DNA of 24,950 nucleotides from Ruminococcus sp. UBA1394 (GCA_002305725.1 DBQM01000056.1:77746-102695), one strand, 5' to 3'; shown: positions 15,160 through 22,901, counted from the first letter of the stretch. Numbers and translations are program-made. Notes: generated by a model not told the origin, from the sequence alone.

Positions 15160-16512
15160 TTAGTAAGCAACGCCCTGCCACATCATAGCGTCAGCTACCT
15201 TGTCGAAACCAGCAATGTTAGCACCTGCAACCAGGTTGCCCTTCATGCCGTACTTTTCAGCAGCATTGTATGAGTTGTGGAAAATGTTTACCATAATGTT
15301 CTTGAGCTTAGCGTCAACTTCCTCGAATGTCCATGAAAGTCTTTCTGAGTTCTGTGACATTTCAAGAGCAGAAGTTGCAACACCGCCTGCGTTAGCAGCC
15401 TTTGCAGGGCCGAACATAACGCCTGCTGCCTGGAACTTTTCAATAGCCTCAGGAGTTGAAGGCATATTAGCACCCTCAGCAACTGCAATTACGCCGTTCT
15501 TGATAAGAGCGTCAGCTGATTCGCCGTCAAGCTCGTTCTGTGTAGCGCATGGAAGAGCGATATCGCACTTGATTGTCCAGATGCCCTTGCAGCCTTCTGT
15601 GTATGTAGCGCCCTGAACTCTGTCAACGTATTCCTTGATTCTTCCTCTTTCAACTTCCTTGATCTGCTTAACAACATCGAGGTTGATGCCGTTTGGATCG
15701 TAGATGTAGCCGTTTGAGTCAGAAAGTGCAACAACCTTGCCGCCGAGCTCAGTTGCCTTCTGTGTTGCGTAGATAGCAACGTTACCTGAACCGGAGATAA
15801 CAACTGTCTTGCCCTTGAAGCTTTCGTTCTTCATGCACTTGATCATTTCGTCTGTGAAGTAGCAAAGACCATAGCCTGTTGCTTCTGTTCTTGCAAGTGA
15901 ACCGCCGTATGAAAGTCCCTTGCCTGTCAGAACGCCTGTGAACTCATTTCTGAGTCTCTTGTACTGACCGAACATATAACCGATTTCTCTTGCTCCAACG
16001 CCGATATCACCAGCCGGAACGTCTGTATCAGCACCAATGTGCTTTGAAAGCTCTGTCATGAAGCTCTGGCAGAATCTCATAACTTCGTTGTCAGACTTGC
16101 CCTTCGGGTCGAAGTCAGAACCGCCCTTACCGCCGCCGATCGGCAGACCTGTAAGGCTGTTCTTGAAGATCTGTTCAAAACCTAAGAACTTGATAACAGA
16201 TGCGCAAACTGTCGGATGTAATCTCAGACCGCCCTTGTAAGGACCGATAGCTGAGTTGAACTGTACTCTGAAGCCTCTGTTAACCTGAACATTGCCGTTG
16301 TCGTCAACCCATGGTACTCTGAACTGGATAAATCTTTCCGGTTCAACGAGTCTTTCGATGATACCGTTCTTTTCGATTTCCGGTCTCTGTTCAACTACAG
16401 GTTCAAGGCTCTCGAGAACCTCTCTTACTGCCTGGAGAAATTCTTCTTCTCCCTTGTTTCTCTGGCATACCTTATCGTATACCTTTGTTAAGTATTCGCT
16501 TTTAAACGCCAT
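15160..16512 (-). CDS. gdhA: Glutamate dehydrogenase (NADP-type, hexameric)
   Basis: Interconverts 2-oxoglutarate plus ammonia and glutamate; in ammonia-rich gut and rumen clostridia it is a main route of nitrogen assimilation. Its 450 residues match the 50-kDa hexameric class. Visible are the substrate motif FNSAIGPYKGGLRLHPTV, the catalytic-lysine region LTGLPIGGGKGGSDFDPKGKS, the conserved DVPAGDIGVGAREIGYMFGQY, TEATGYGLCYF, and the Rossmann GxGxxA motif VVISGSGNVAIYATQKA, followed by SDSNGYIYDP in a context typical of NADP use. A GGAGG ribosome site is nine bases before the ATG. It is transcribed alone, from a predicted promoter at 16566-16594 to a terminator at 15092-15128. Cofactor choice is inferred from family resemblance. 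Confidence 0.96.
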   Translation of the reverse strand: MAFKSEYLTKVYDKVCQRNKGEEEFLQAVREVLESLEPVVEQRPEIEKNGIIERLVEPERFIQFRVPWVDDNGNVQVNRGFRVQFNSAIGPYKGGLRLHPTVCASVIKFLGFEQIFKNSLTGLPIGGGKGGSDFDPKGKSDNEVMRFCQSFMTELSKHIGADTDVPAGDIGVGAREIGYMFGQYKRLRNEFTGVLTGKGLSYGGSLARTEATGYGLCYFTDEMIKCMKNESFKGKTVVISGSGNVAIYATQKATELGGKVVALSDSNGYIYDPNGINLDVVKQIKEVERGRIKEYVDRVQGATYTEGCKGIWTIKCDIALPCATQNELDGESADALIKNGVIAVAEGANMPSTPEAIEKFQAAGVMFGPAKAANAGGVATSALEMSQNSERLSWTFEEVDAKLKNIMVNIFHNSYNAAEKYGMKGNLVAGANIAGFDKVADAMMWQGVAY

Positions 16513-16565
16513 TGTTTAAAACCTCCATATTTTGATTACTGAAGAGAAAACCCTCAGTATTAACT

Positions 16566-16594
16566 ATTATACTATTTTTACTTTAATAAAGCAA
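16566..16594 (-). promoter_or_regulatory. Predicted promoter of gdhA
   Basis: On the minus strand a perfect TATAAT (16566-16571) lies 17 bp from a weak -35, TTGCTT (16589-16594), about 55 bp before the start codon. A weak -35 with a perfect -10 would suit activator control, which is speculative. Confidence 0.5.
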
Positions 16595-16720
16595 GTATTT
16601 TTGCGGATATTCCTCTGAAAATTAAGAAAAAATTTGCTTTTTTATATGTTTGCACACTTGCATAGTGGCATTTTGCACAAATATCTGAGCTTATATTTGG
16701 GAGATACATCAAATGGCTGA

Positions 16721-16791
16721 GTAGGGGCGACCATCGGTCGCCCGTAAATTTATGTGTCTTTTCAAAACGGGCGAGTAATGCCCGCCCCTAC
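16721..16791. repeat. REP-like palindromic repeat, copy B
   Basis: A unit GTAGGGGCGACCATCGGTCG+CCCG (16721-16744) and an inverse unit CGGGCGAGTAATG+CCCGCCCCTAC (16768-16791) form terminal inverted repeats around a 23-bp AT-rich centre. Both units also occur at 7134-7213 in swapped order. It lies in the 363-bp gap between gdhA and rnpB, which otherwise holds only their two promoters. There is no T-tract, so it is not an obvious terminator here. Confidence 0.75.
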
Positions 16792-16838
16792 AAAATGTCG
16801 TGATAAAAATGATGTATTTTTCTGTGCAGACATTCCGG

Positions 16839-16867
16839 TTGACAAAAAGCCGAAAATGAGATAAAAT
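16839..16867 (+). promoter_or_regulatory. Promoter of the RNase P RNA gene
   Basis: Perfect TTGACA (16839-16844), 17-bp spacer, TAAAAT (16862-16867), placed a few bases before the start of the RNA. Confidence 0.8.
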
Positions 16868-16873
16868 AGATTT

Positions 16874-17215
16874 GAGCAGACTATGCGGCAGCGGGAACGT
16901 TTTAGTTTACGAGGAAAGTCCGGGCATCACAGAGCAGGATAACTGCTAACGGCAGCCGAAGGCGACTTCAGGGCAAGTGCAACAGAAATATACCGCCCGT
17001 TTTTACGGGTAAGGGTGGAAAGGCGAGGTAAGAGCTCACCGGAATACATGAGAGTGTATTGCCGTGTAAACCCTATCCGATGCAACGTCTATTGGTACTT
17101 TTAAGTCAACACCTGCTCGGTGGATTTAAGAGTAATGACGGCTTGAGCTTTGGGGCGACTCAAAGCCTAGATAAATTGCCGCACACGACAGAACCCGGCT
17201 TATCGGTCTGGTCAC
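16874..17215 (+). ncRNA. rnpB: RNase P RNA
   Basis: Catalytic RNA that matures tRNA 5' ends. Hallmarks in order: GAGGAAAGTCCGGGC (conserved region I, 16910-16924), CAGGATAACTGCTAACGGC, the core AACAGAAATATACCGCC near 16980, the AGGGTGGAAAGGCGAGGTAAGAGC-type segment near 17014-17038, AAACCC near 17069, and the 3' conserved region GACAGAACCCGGCTTAT at 17187-17203. P1 can form between GCAGAC near the 5' end and GTCTGG near the 3' end. About 340 nt is normal for bacterial RNase P RNA. The exact ends are inferred from promoter and terminator. No protein reading frame here is credible. Confidence 0.96.
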
Positions 17216-17252
17216 AAAAAACCTCCTATGGTGTTTCCGTAGGAGGTTTTTT
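17216..17252 (+). terminator. Intrinsic terminator of rnpB
   Basis: A perfect 13-bp stem (AAAAAACCTCCTA / TAGGAGGTTTTTT) with an 11-nt loop, ending in six T residues. The MITE-like element begins two bases further on, so its target site overlaps the end of the T-tract. Confidence 0.9.
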
Positions 17253-17253
17253 A

Positions 17254-17415
17254 GAACCTGTTCACATAGGAAATGTGTGCGGATTTTCGAGCATAATTTT
17301 GTTGCTGACAAGGCAAAAATGTGCAGGCATACTTGATGTATGGCAAACATTTTTAACGCAGTAAGCGACAAAATTTGCCGAAAAGACGTGCGCAGATGCC
17401 TGTGTGGACAGGTTC
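17254..17415. mobile_element. 162-bp palindromic MITE-like element
   Basis: Terminal inverted repeats GAACCTGTTCACA and TGTGGACAGGTTC (one mismatch), flanked by TTA on both sides (17251-17253, 17416-17418), a likely 3-bp target duplication. The whole element is an imperfect palindrome: AATTTTGTTGCT pairs with AGCGACAAAATT, AAAAATGT with ACATTTTT, and the centre CATAC-TTGAT-GTATG (17328-17342) lies exactly at the midpoint. It has no coding capacity, so mobility would need a transposase in trans. The right TTA is also the stop codon of the TPR gene. A deleted relative lies at 9892-9941. Confidence 0.75.
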
Positions 17416-18462
17416 TTATGCCTTTGATTCCTGCGCCAGATTTTTTGCGGCAATCTGTGCGTTAAGCATATCAATTTTTTCTTTTACCTTTTCGTCACGG
17501 GTAAGTCCGTAAACTATCTGCATATAGAACATTGATTCCTGCGGCGGAGCGTCATGCTCAATGCAGTAGCTGCCGAGAGAATATGCAATGTTTACTACGT
17601 CCTGGTCCGGACCGTTCTTGATGCCGTATTTTTCAAAAGCAGCAAGAATGTCTTCTCTTGTCGGAGCTTTGATATCCTTTCCGGTAATTGCTCTGATGTG
17701 CTGGAGTTCACCGCTTACAGCCGGATTCTGTGCATAGACAACACTTTCATAATAGAAAGCAACTGCGCTGTCATAGTCCTTTACTTCAATACCGTAATAT
17801 CCCAGGTTTGCATAGCATCTGGAAATGTGGACAGGTGTTGTTGAAACTTTCAGAGTTTCACGGATACAGTCAAGGAGCTTTTCAGAGTCGTGGGTAAGCT
17901 TATATACTTCGGCAAGCTCAAATCTCGGTTCAACGTTTGACGGATTGTATGCAATAGCCTTTTTAAGCTTTTCAGCCGCTTCTTCCGGCTTGCGCTTTTC
18001 AACAAGCAGATAGCCGTAAGCGGAAAAATACTGGCAGAAATCGAAAGGAGTTCTTTCGTATTTGTTTTCCGGCTTGTAAAGGTTGGCATATATGTATTCG
18101 TCCAGTCTGTTTCTGAAAGAGAACTTGTTTGGCGTGCTGTCCGGTGCGAAGTACTGGTCAGCCTTTTTCTCGATTTCAGCAAGAAGATTTATTGCACCGT
18201 CAATATCCTTGTTTTTAACGCAGGTATTTGCATCGTTGAAAACCTGGTCAAGACGCTTGCTGCCTATAAACATCATAGTTTTAAGCTGATTTTTGTTTTC
18301 GTCCGGAAGAAGGTCGAAGGACATTTCGCTGAGAATTTTCAGAATTTCCGGTGCTTCCGGAGCGCTTCTGTATTTCATGCCCTGTTCCTGAAGATAAGAA
18401 ATATCCTTTGCCGGGTCACCGGTAAGTCCCTTTTTGATTTCCTCTATAATATCTTTTACCAT
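17416..18462 (-). CDS. Tetratricopeptide-repeat (TPR) protein of unknown function
   Basis: A 348-residue soluble protein without signal peptide or membrane helix. It is largely helical; TPR-like units are visible at about residues 140-165 (FSAYGYLLVEKRKPEEAAEKLKKAIAYNPS), 170-200 (EPRFELAEVYKLTHDSEKLLDCI) and 205-235 (SRCYANLGYYGIEVKDYDSAVAFYYESV). Such arrays are protein-binding scaffolds; no catalytic motif is seen and no partner is evident from context. The frame opens at a TTG (18480), but the ATG at 18462 with GGAG seven bases upstream is preferred. It has its own promoter (18497-18525). Its stop codon coincides with the target duplication of the adjacent MITE, so the original 3' end is preserved or just barely altered. 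Confidence 0.82.
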   Translation of the reverse strand: MVKDIIEEIKKGLTGDPAKDISYLQEQGMKYRSAPEAPEILKILSEMSFDLLPDENKNQLKTMMFIGSKRLDQVFNDANTCVKNKDIDGAINLLAEIEKKADQYFAPDSTPNKFSFRNRLDEYIYANLYKPENKYERTPFDFCQYFSAYGYLLVEKRKPEEAAEKLKKAIAYNPSNVEPRFELAEVYKLTHDSEKLLDCIRETLKVSTTPVHISRCYANLGYYGIEVKDYDSAVAFYYESVVYAQNPAVSGELQHIRAITGKDIKAPTREDILAAFEKYGIKNGPDQDVVNIAYSLGSYCIEHDAPPQESMFYMQIVYGLTRDEKVKEKIDMLNAQIAAKNLAQESKA

Positions 18463-18496
18463 AGTTTTACTCCTGTTCAAGTTAATCAGTTTCTTT

Positions 18497-18525
18497 ATTA
18501 TACAACATTTTCAATAAAAAATCAA
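18497..18525 (-). promoter_or_regulatory. Predicted promoter of the TPR gene
   Basis: On the minus strand TTGATT (18520-18525), 17 bp, perfect TATAAT (18497-18502), 35 bp before the start codon. Confidence 0.65.
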
Positions 18526-18565
18526 GATAAAAAGTGAAATTATCTGTTTTAAAATACCCAAAATA

Positions 18566-18605
18566 AATACCGCACAAATTCTGGCTGACAGATTTGTGCG
18601 GTATT
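18566..18605 (-). terminator. Intrinsic terminator of the DUF3048 gene
   Basis: A 14-15-bp perfect stem (AATACCGCACAAAT / ATTTGTGCGGTATT) with a roughly 11-nt loop, followed on the minus strand by TATTTTGGG. The U-tract is modest but the stem is very stable. Confidence 0.75.
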
Positions 18606-18622
18606 ACCTTTGGTATTCTCTT

Positions 18623-19729
18623 TTATTCTGCCGATATTTCCACATCATCACCGTCAATAAAACCTATATAGCTTTTTCCGGCATTGACTGAAATTTCCTC
18701 TCCCGACTCGTCATAAATCTTTACAGGGTCGCTGTCTGAATATTTTGACCATGTTATCGGCTGTGCCTTTCCCATTGAAATGTACCAGCCGTCACCGCTG
18801 TCCAGTCCGACGTCCATAAGCTTTCCGTCATCTCTTGTTGAAACATAGGTTTCAAGCACAAATACATTTGTAAATGAAAGCTGGTTTCCGGTTACGCCGT
18901 CATTGTGCGGAGAACCCGAATGGTATTTGAAATAAACCTTGTTTTCCTCGTCATATTCAAAGGTGCTGTAATAATCTGCTGAAAAGTCAAGCTCAGCTGT
19001 CAGACAGCTTTCGCCCTCCGGAGTTACCGGAGAATCCGGAGGATTGAACTTAAATGCACCGTTTTCATTGGTTTCGTTTATCTCAGTCCTGTAGTCCATT
19101 TCCTTGATTGCATCAGCAAGCTCTGAGCCTTTCAGACAGCCGGTATGCTCTGTGTCGTAATACTGCTCCCTGTATTCGTCACGGACAAAAACCGTCCCGT
19201 AGCCAAGACTCCCGTCGTTACCGTCAAAGCGGTCTATGTCAAGATAATTAAGGGTGTCAAGGGCGATAGTTTTGTCTGTACCCCAGTGGCAGTAAATTGC
19301 GTCCATGCCGTAGGCGAGGAGAGGGTAGTAGTAACGGCAGCTGCGTACTGAGCAGACATCCGGCACATTGGTGTAATCAGCATACACCGCCATAAGCCTT
19401 GTGATACCGCCCTCAACAGGCAGTTCGTAAATTATATCTGCCTCGTCGATGCCGTACTGAGGCAAAGCCGCCTTTACATTGCTTACCATAACTGCAACCG
19501 GGCGTTTGCCTATTGCTTTTTCATTGAAACCGCTTTCACCGGTGAGAGGGTTTATTGCGGTACTGCCCTCAGAAATATTTTCTTTTTCAGAGCTTTCTTC
19601 TGCTGCTGTTTCCTCTGTTACAGCTGATGATTCTGTTATTTCAGATTGTCCGATAGGCTCGCTGACTGAACACCCTGTAAGGCACAGAGTCAATGCCAGA
19701 ACAGCCGCAGCCGCTTTTATTCTTTTCAT
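18623..19729 (-). CDS. DUF3048 (YerB-like) lipoprotein
   Basis: A predicted secreted lipoprotein of 368 residues. The signal sequence MKRIKAAAAVLALTLCLTGC ends in a lipobox (LTGC, Cys20), then a Ser/Glu/Thr-rich linker to about residue 57. The YerB-type DUF3048 domain begins with NPLTGESGF and includes RPVAVMVSNVKAALPQYGI, ADIIYELPVEGGITRLMAVYAD and SVRSCRYYY, all typical of the family; a second C-terminal DUF3048 part follows, with FKYHSGSPHNDG near residue 275. The molecular function of the family is not established. The frame reaches 19747, but the ATG at 19729 with GGAG nine bases upstream starts the signal peptide cleanly. It is divergent from the leucine-rich-repeat gene and ends at a strong hairpin. 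Confidence 0.9.
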   Translation of the reverse strand: MKRIKAAAAVLALTLCLTGCSVSEPIGQSEITESSAVTEETAAEESSEKENISEGSTAINPLTGESGFNEKAIGKRPVAVMVSNVKAALPQYGIDEADIIYELPVEGGITRLMAVYADYTNVPDVCSVRSCRYYYPLLAYGMDAIYCHWGTDKTIALDTLNYLDIDRFDGNDGSLGYGTVFVRDEYREQYYDTEHTGCLKGSELADAIKEMDYRTEINETNENGAFKFNPPDSPVTPEGESCLTAELDFSADYYSTFEYDEENKVYFKYHSGSPHNDGVTGNQLSFTNVFVLETYVSTRDDGKLMDVGLDSGDGWYISMGKAQPITWSKYSDSDPVKIYDESGEEISVNAGKSYIGFIDGDDVEISAE

Positions 19730-19810
19730 AGCAAAAATCTCCATCAATAAATTTTTTCTGCGTAAAAAGTCTTCATCAGACCATTTCCCGTCAGAAAGTC
19801 ACACGTTAAA

Positions 19811-19839
19811 AGTTTAGCAGACTTTATAATATTTGTCAA
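19811..19839 (-). promoter_or_regulatory. Predicted promoter of the DUF3048 gene
   Basis: On the minus strand perfect TTGACA (19834-19839), 17 bp, TAAACT (19811-19816). It lies in the 309-bp divergent gap 19730-20038, about 85 bp before the start codon. Confidence 0.6.
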
Positions 19840-19959
19840 TACTTCAGTTTTTATTATAAAGTTTCAGTTTAATATGATTTGCAAGATAATAAGTCTGGTT
19901 TTAACAAATTAACAGCCACATTTGTCGAGAAAATACGATGAAAACCTGTCACAGACGTA

Positions 19960-19989
19960 TTTACAAACAGCGCTGAATGAGTATAGAAT
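19960..19989 (+). promoter_or_regulatory. Candidate promoter of the leucine-rich-repeat gene
   Basis: TTTACA (19960-19965), 18-bp spacer, TAGAAT (19984-19989). Each box is one base off consensus, so confidence is moderate. A Spo0A-box-like TTTGTCGAGAAA lies at 19921-19932; a single near-match proves nothing. Confidence 0.4.
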
Positions 19990-20021
19990 AAATATTACAG
20001 AATTGTTACATACAGCGCTGA
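19967..20021 (+). repeat. Two copies of ACAGCGCTGA flanking the candidate start site
   Basis: Direct repeats at 19967-19976 and 20012-20021, 45 bp apart, each containing the palindrome CAGCGCTG. The first lies in the spacer of the candidate promoter, the second about 20 bp past the expected start point and just before the ribosome site. This placement suits a repressor operator pair. Confidence 0.5.
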
Positions 20022-20038
20022 GAATAAAGGAGGACAAA

Positions 20039-20923
20039 ATGAAAAAGCTAAGATTTGTTATTTCAGCGATCGCTGTTTCCATCATGGCGTTAGGAAACAG
20101 TTTCAGTACCCATGCTCTCGATTACTGCGGCTCTCTTACATATATTGTATCCGGAAATGAGGCGGTTATTACCGGATATAAAGGAAGCCCGGAGGTTATT
20201 GACCTGCCATCGCAGATTGACGGAATGCCGGTAACTGAGATAAGGGAAAACGCATTTTACAAGTGCAGTACGCTCAAAGAAATAATAATTCCTCAAAGCG
20301 TTTCAAAAATAGGCAATTATGCTTTTTTTGAATGTACTTCTCTTGAAACCGCCGAGATAAACGCAGGGATTTCTGTCGTTCCGGAAGGCTCATTTTACGG
20401 CTGTGAAAGCCTGAAAAATATAAGTCTGAACACAAACATAACTTCTGTTGGGGACTATGCTTTTTTTGGCTGCCGCAGTATTGAGCAGTTTGATTTTCCG
20501 GTAAGTGTAACAGATATAGGCGCATACAGCTTTGCAGGGTGCAGGGGACTGACTGACGTAAAATTAAGCGGCAAGCTTAAAAATATTGAGCCGTATTCCT
20601 TTTACAACTGCGTAAGTCTGAAAAAAATCAATCTTCCCGAAAGCCTATTGTCGATAGGGCAGTATGCCATAGGTTTTTCGGACAGCTGTGTTTCGGAAAC
20701 TGTTACCGTAACAGGAATTTCAGATTCCATTGCTGAGTATTATGCTGAAAGCAGCGGGTTGAAATTTAAAAGCAGGATATACTATGAAAACAGCAGTATA
20801 ATAAACGCAAAAACTGCCGCAGGACTTTTTGGCTGGCTTGCGTTTGCAATAGTTTATGCTCTGCTGATGTATATAATCATTCTGAAGTCAGGACAGAAAA
20901 AAGAATTTTCAATTGAACCATAA
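20039..20923 (+). CDS. Membrane-anchored BspA-type leucine-rich-repeat protein
   Basis: A 294-residue predicted surface protein. A signal peptide (MKKLRFVISAIAVSIMALGN, cleavage near ALD at about residue 26) is followed by about five LRR_5/BspA-type repeats at about residues 60-200, recognised by the recurring I-x-x-x-A-F-x-x-C-x-x-L unit (ENAFYKCSTLKEI, NYAFFECTSLETA, EGSFYGCESLKNI, DYAFFGCRSIEQF, AYSFAGCRGLTDV, PYSFYNCVSLKKI). A membrane helix at about 260-282 (GLFGWLAFAIVYALLMYIIIL) leaves a short cytoplasmic tail. Such repeats mediate binding or adhesion in host-associated bacteria; the ligand is unknown. The frame opens at 19922, but the AAAGGAGG site six bases before the ATG at 20039, and the signal peptide starting there, decide the start. 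It is monocistronic and convergent with the dockerin gene. Confidence 0.9.
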   Translation: MKKLRFVISAIAVSIMALGNSFSTHALDYCGSLTYIVSGNEAVITGYKGSPEVIDLPSQIDGMPVTEIRENAFYKCSTLKEIIIPQSVSKIGNYAFFECTSLETAEINAGISVVPEGSFYGCESLKNISLNTNITSVGDYAFFGCRSIEQFDFPVSVTDIGAYSFAGCRGLTDVKLSGKLKNIEPYSFYNCVSLKKINLPESLLSIGQYAIGFSDSCVSETVTVTGISDSIAEYYAESSGLKFKSRIYYENSSIINAKTAAGLFGWLAFAIVYALLMYIIILKSGQKKEFSIEP

Positions 20924-20930
20924 AGCAAAT

Positions 20931-20968
20931 AAAACCGGACTGCTTAAAATCAACGCAGCCCGGTTTTT
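20931..20968. terminator. Bidirectional terminator between LRR and dockerin genes
   Basis: Arms AAACCGGACTGC and GCAGCCCGGTTT with one mismatch, flanked by an A-tract on the left and five T residues on the right, so it can end transcripts from both sides. It is 8 bp after the LRR stop and about 40 bp past the dockerin-gene stop. Confidence 0.8.
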
Positions 20969-21005
20969 CGTTAAGGAAGTACCAATATTATTATCTTTAT
21001 TATTA

Positions 21006-22901
21006 TCAGAGCATTTTTGAAAGAGTCATATAATCGAATACGTTTACAACACCGTCGCCGTTTACGTCAGCAGATTCGCCGTCGATCTCAAAACCGTCAA
21101 CCTTGATGCCAACCATGAACTTTTTCAGTGCTTCTGCGTCGTTGTTGTCAACAACACCGTCATTGTTGAAGTCGCCGCTTTCGATTCTGTAATTAACCTT
21201 TACTGATTCAAGAGTGATGCTGTCAGCTTCGCCCCACCAGTAACCAATTGTCAGGAAGTTGCTGTTTGTGATGTAAGCCTGTGCATCTTCCGGAATAGCA
21301 GCGCCGATTGTAAGAGTATCTGAATCGCAGATTCCGTTGTAGTTGTACTGTCCCCAGCCGTTGTCTTTTTTTGTTATTCCTAATGTAATAGTATAGTCGT
21401 TGACAGGCTGTCCGTCAGCAGAGAATGTAAGCTCAACGCTTTCAACTATCTGGTTTGCTGAGATAAGCTCATCAGCTGTGATATTAATAACATTGTTTGC
21501 ATAAATTGTCTCGTTGAGTTCAACAACCTTTGAGAACTGTGATTCTTTAAGAGTTGTTGCTGCAGTTGTTGTTTCCGGAGCAGATGTTGTAGTTGTTGTT
21601 GTAGTTTCCGGAGTTGTTGAAGTAGTAGTTGTAGTTGTTGTTTCCGGCATTGTTGTAGTAGTTGTTGTTTCCGGAGTTGTTGAAGTAGTAGTTGTAGTTG
21701 TTGTTTCCGGCATTGTTGTAGTAGTTGTGGTTGTTGTTTCCGGTGCTGTTGTAGTAGTTGTAGTAGTTGTTGTTTCAGCAGTTGTTGTGATTTCCTGCGG
21801 CTTGTATGTAACTGTTACTGAATCGAGGTAAAGAGGAACTGTTGAACCCCACCAGTAGCCAACCTGTACGCTGCCGCCGCTTAATTTATTGCAGATCTCT
21901 GGAGTTGCGAAATCAATTGTATATCTTGTTGTGTTGATATATTCGTTGTAGTCTATCTGATACCATTCGCCGTCAACGACTGCGCCGATACCTGCAACAA
22001 CTGTGTCGATAGTGCCAACTGTTGAACGAAGATTGATTTCAAACTTGTCGATTCTGCCTTCGCTGAGGATTTCGTCAAGAGCGATATTGTACATTTTCTT
22101 TTCGTCGTCTGTGTAATCAAGCTTTGCGCCGATCTCAAATGTCTTTACAACTGCTTCTGCTGTTGCTGCTGTAGATGAGTAAGCTGGTAATGCAGATGAT
22201 GCTGGTGTTGAAAATGTAGTAGATGAAGTTGTGCTTGAAGTTGTAGTAGTTGTTGTTGTAGTAGTAGTAGTAGTTGTTGTTGTTGTTGCAGCTGTTGTTG
22301 CCGGAGTAGTTGTAGTTGATGATGAACCTGTTGTCCATACTGCTGAGATAACGATTTTTGCTGTTGAAAGAATTGCAGGAATCTGGAATTCATCGCCTGC
22401 GTTATATGTAACGCCGTTATATTTCCAGCCGGCGAATGTGTAACCGTCATAAATGAACTGGTTTTCAGGAAGAGTCATTGGTGTTCCGTATGTAGCGTCA
22501 ACATAGAAGTTTGCGCTGCCATCAGCTGTTTTGCCGCCCTTGCCTGTGAATGTAACTGAATATGTCTGAGGCTCCCAGTTTGCAACGAATGTGATGTCGT
22601 GGTCAGGCATAACGTACTGTGCGCCTGTTCTTACTGTTTCGCCTGTTGAAGGAACGTACCATGACTTGATGTAGTAGCCTTTTCTTGAAAATCTGGAAGA
22701 TGCAGCTGCATCGAATGTTGTGTTGATGATTTTTTCAAAGCTTACTTCTGTTGAACCAACAAGATTGTCAACGTCGCCTGCGAGATATGTAAGTGTGGCA
22801 TAGGTCATTGCCTCTGCTGTCATACCTGCGAATGTTGTGATCATCATGATAACTGATGAAATAACTGCGATCATTTTTCTGAAATTAACTGTTCTTCCCA
22901 T
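21006..22901 (-). CDS. Secreted dockerin protein with InlB-type repeats, Thr-rich linkers and two GYWWG modules
   Basis: A 631-residue exported protein. Signal peptide at about 1-31 (ending TAEA); two InlB/Flg_new-type beta-repeats at about 35-190, with FSRKGYYIKSWYVPSTGE, ITFVANWE and YDGYTFAGWKYNG; Thr-rich linker 1 (about 192-255); module A (about 256-370); Thr/Pro/Glu linker 2 (about 371-456); module B (about 457-575); and a type-I-like dockerin at 576-631 with two Ca-binding loops, GDFNNDGVVDNND and ADVNGDGVVNVFD. Modules A and B are distant copies ending in GYWWG...L-x-SV-x-V-x-Y. They look like beta-sandwich, possibly carbohydrate-binding, domains of ruminococcal fibre-degrading proteins, but I cannot name a CBM family. 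No catalytic domain is seen. The dockerin should attach it to a cohesin scaffold. The start at 22901 follows AAGGAG and gives a clean signal peptide; the frame runs on to 22982 through the terminator. Confidence 0.9.
   Translation of the reverse strand: MGRTVNFRKMIAVISSVIMMITTFAGMTAEAMTYATLTYLAGDVDNLVGSTEVSFEKIINTTFDAAASSRFSRKGYYIKSWYVPSTGETVRTGAQYVMPDHDITFVANWEPQTYSVTFTGKGGKTADGSANFYVDATYGTPMTLPENQFIYDGYTFAGWKYNGVTYNAGDEFQIPAILSTAKIVISAVWTTGSSSTTTTPATTAATTTTTTTTTTTTTTTTSSTTSSTTFSTPASSALPAYSSTAATAEAVVKTFEIGAKLDYTDDEKKMYNIALDEILSEGRIDKFEINLRSTVGTIDTVVAGIGAVVDGEWYQIDYNEYINTTRYTIDFATPEICNKLSGGSVQVGYWWGSTVPLYLDSVTVTYKPQEITTTAETTTTTTTTTAPETTTTTTTTMPETTTTTTTSTTPETTTTTTMPETTTTTTTSTTPETTTTTTTSAPETTTAATTLKESQFSKVVELNETIYANNVINITADELISANQIVESVELTFSADGQPVNDYTITLGITKKDNGWGQYNYNGICDSDTLTIGAAIPEDAQAYITNSNFLTIGYWWGEADSITLESVKVNYRIESGDFNNDGVVDNNDAEALKKFMVGIKVDGFEIDGESADVNGDGVVNVFDYMTLSKML
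21605..21730. repeat. 63-bp tandem repeat coding for Thr-rich linker 2
   Basis: Two consecutive units of 63 bp (21605-21667 and 21668-21730), essentially identical except near the end of the second, with degenerate partial units on both sides. One unit encodes 21 residues of the PETTTTTTTST / TPETTTTTTM type. The period is a multiple of three, so copy-number change would alter linker length without breaking the frame. Confidence 0.85.

Noticed and set aside
16721..16791. CRISPR-like repeat
   Set aside because: Only two inverted units with a single AT-rich spacer; no direct-repeat periodicity and no cas genes.
17059..17474. Short open frames across rnpB and the MITE
   Set aside because: They run through conserved RNase P RNA, a terminator and a palindromic element; none has family resemblance.
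21514..22443. Open frames rich in valine or glutamine/asparagine opposite or beside the dockerin gene
   Set aside because: They arise from reading the ACA/ACT threonine-linker repeat in other frames; they have no ribosome site and no recognisable domain.
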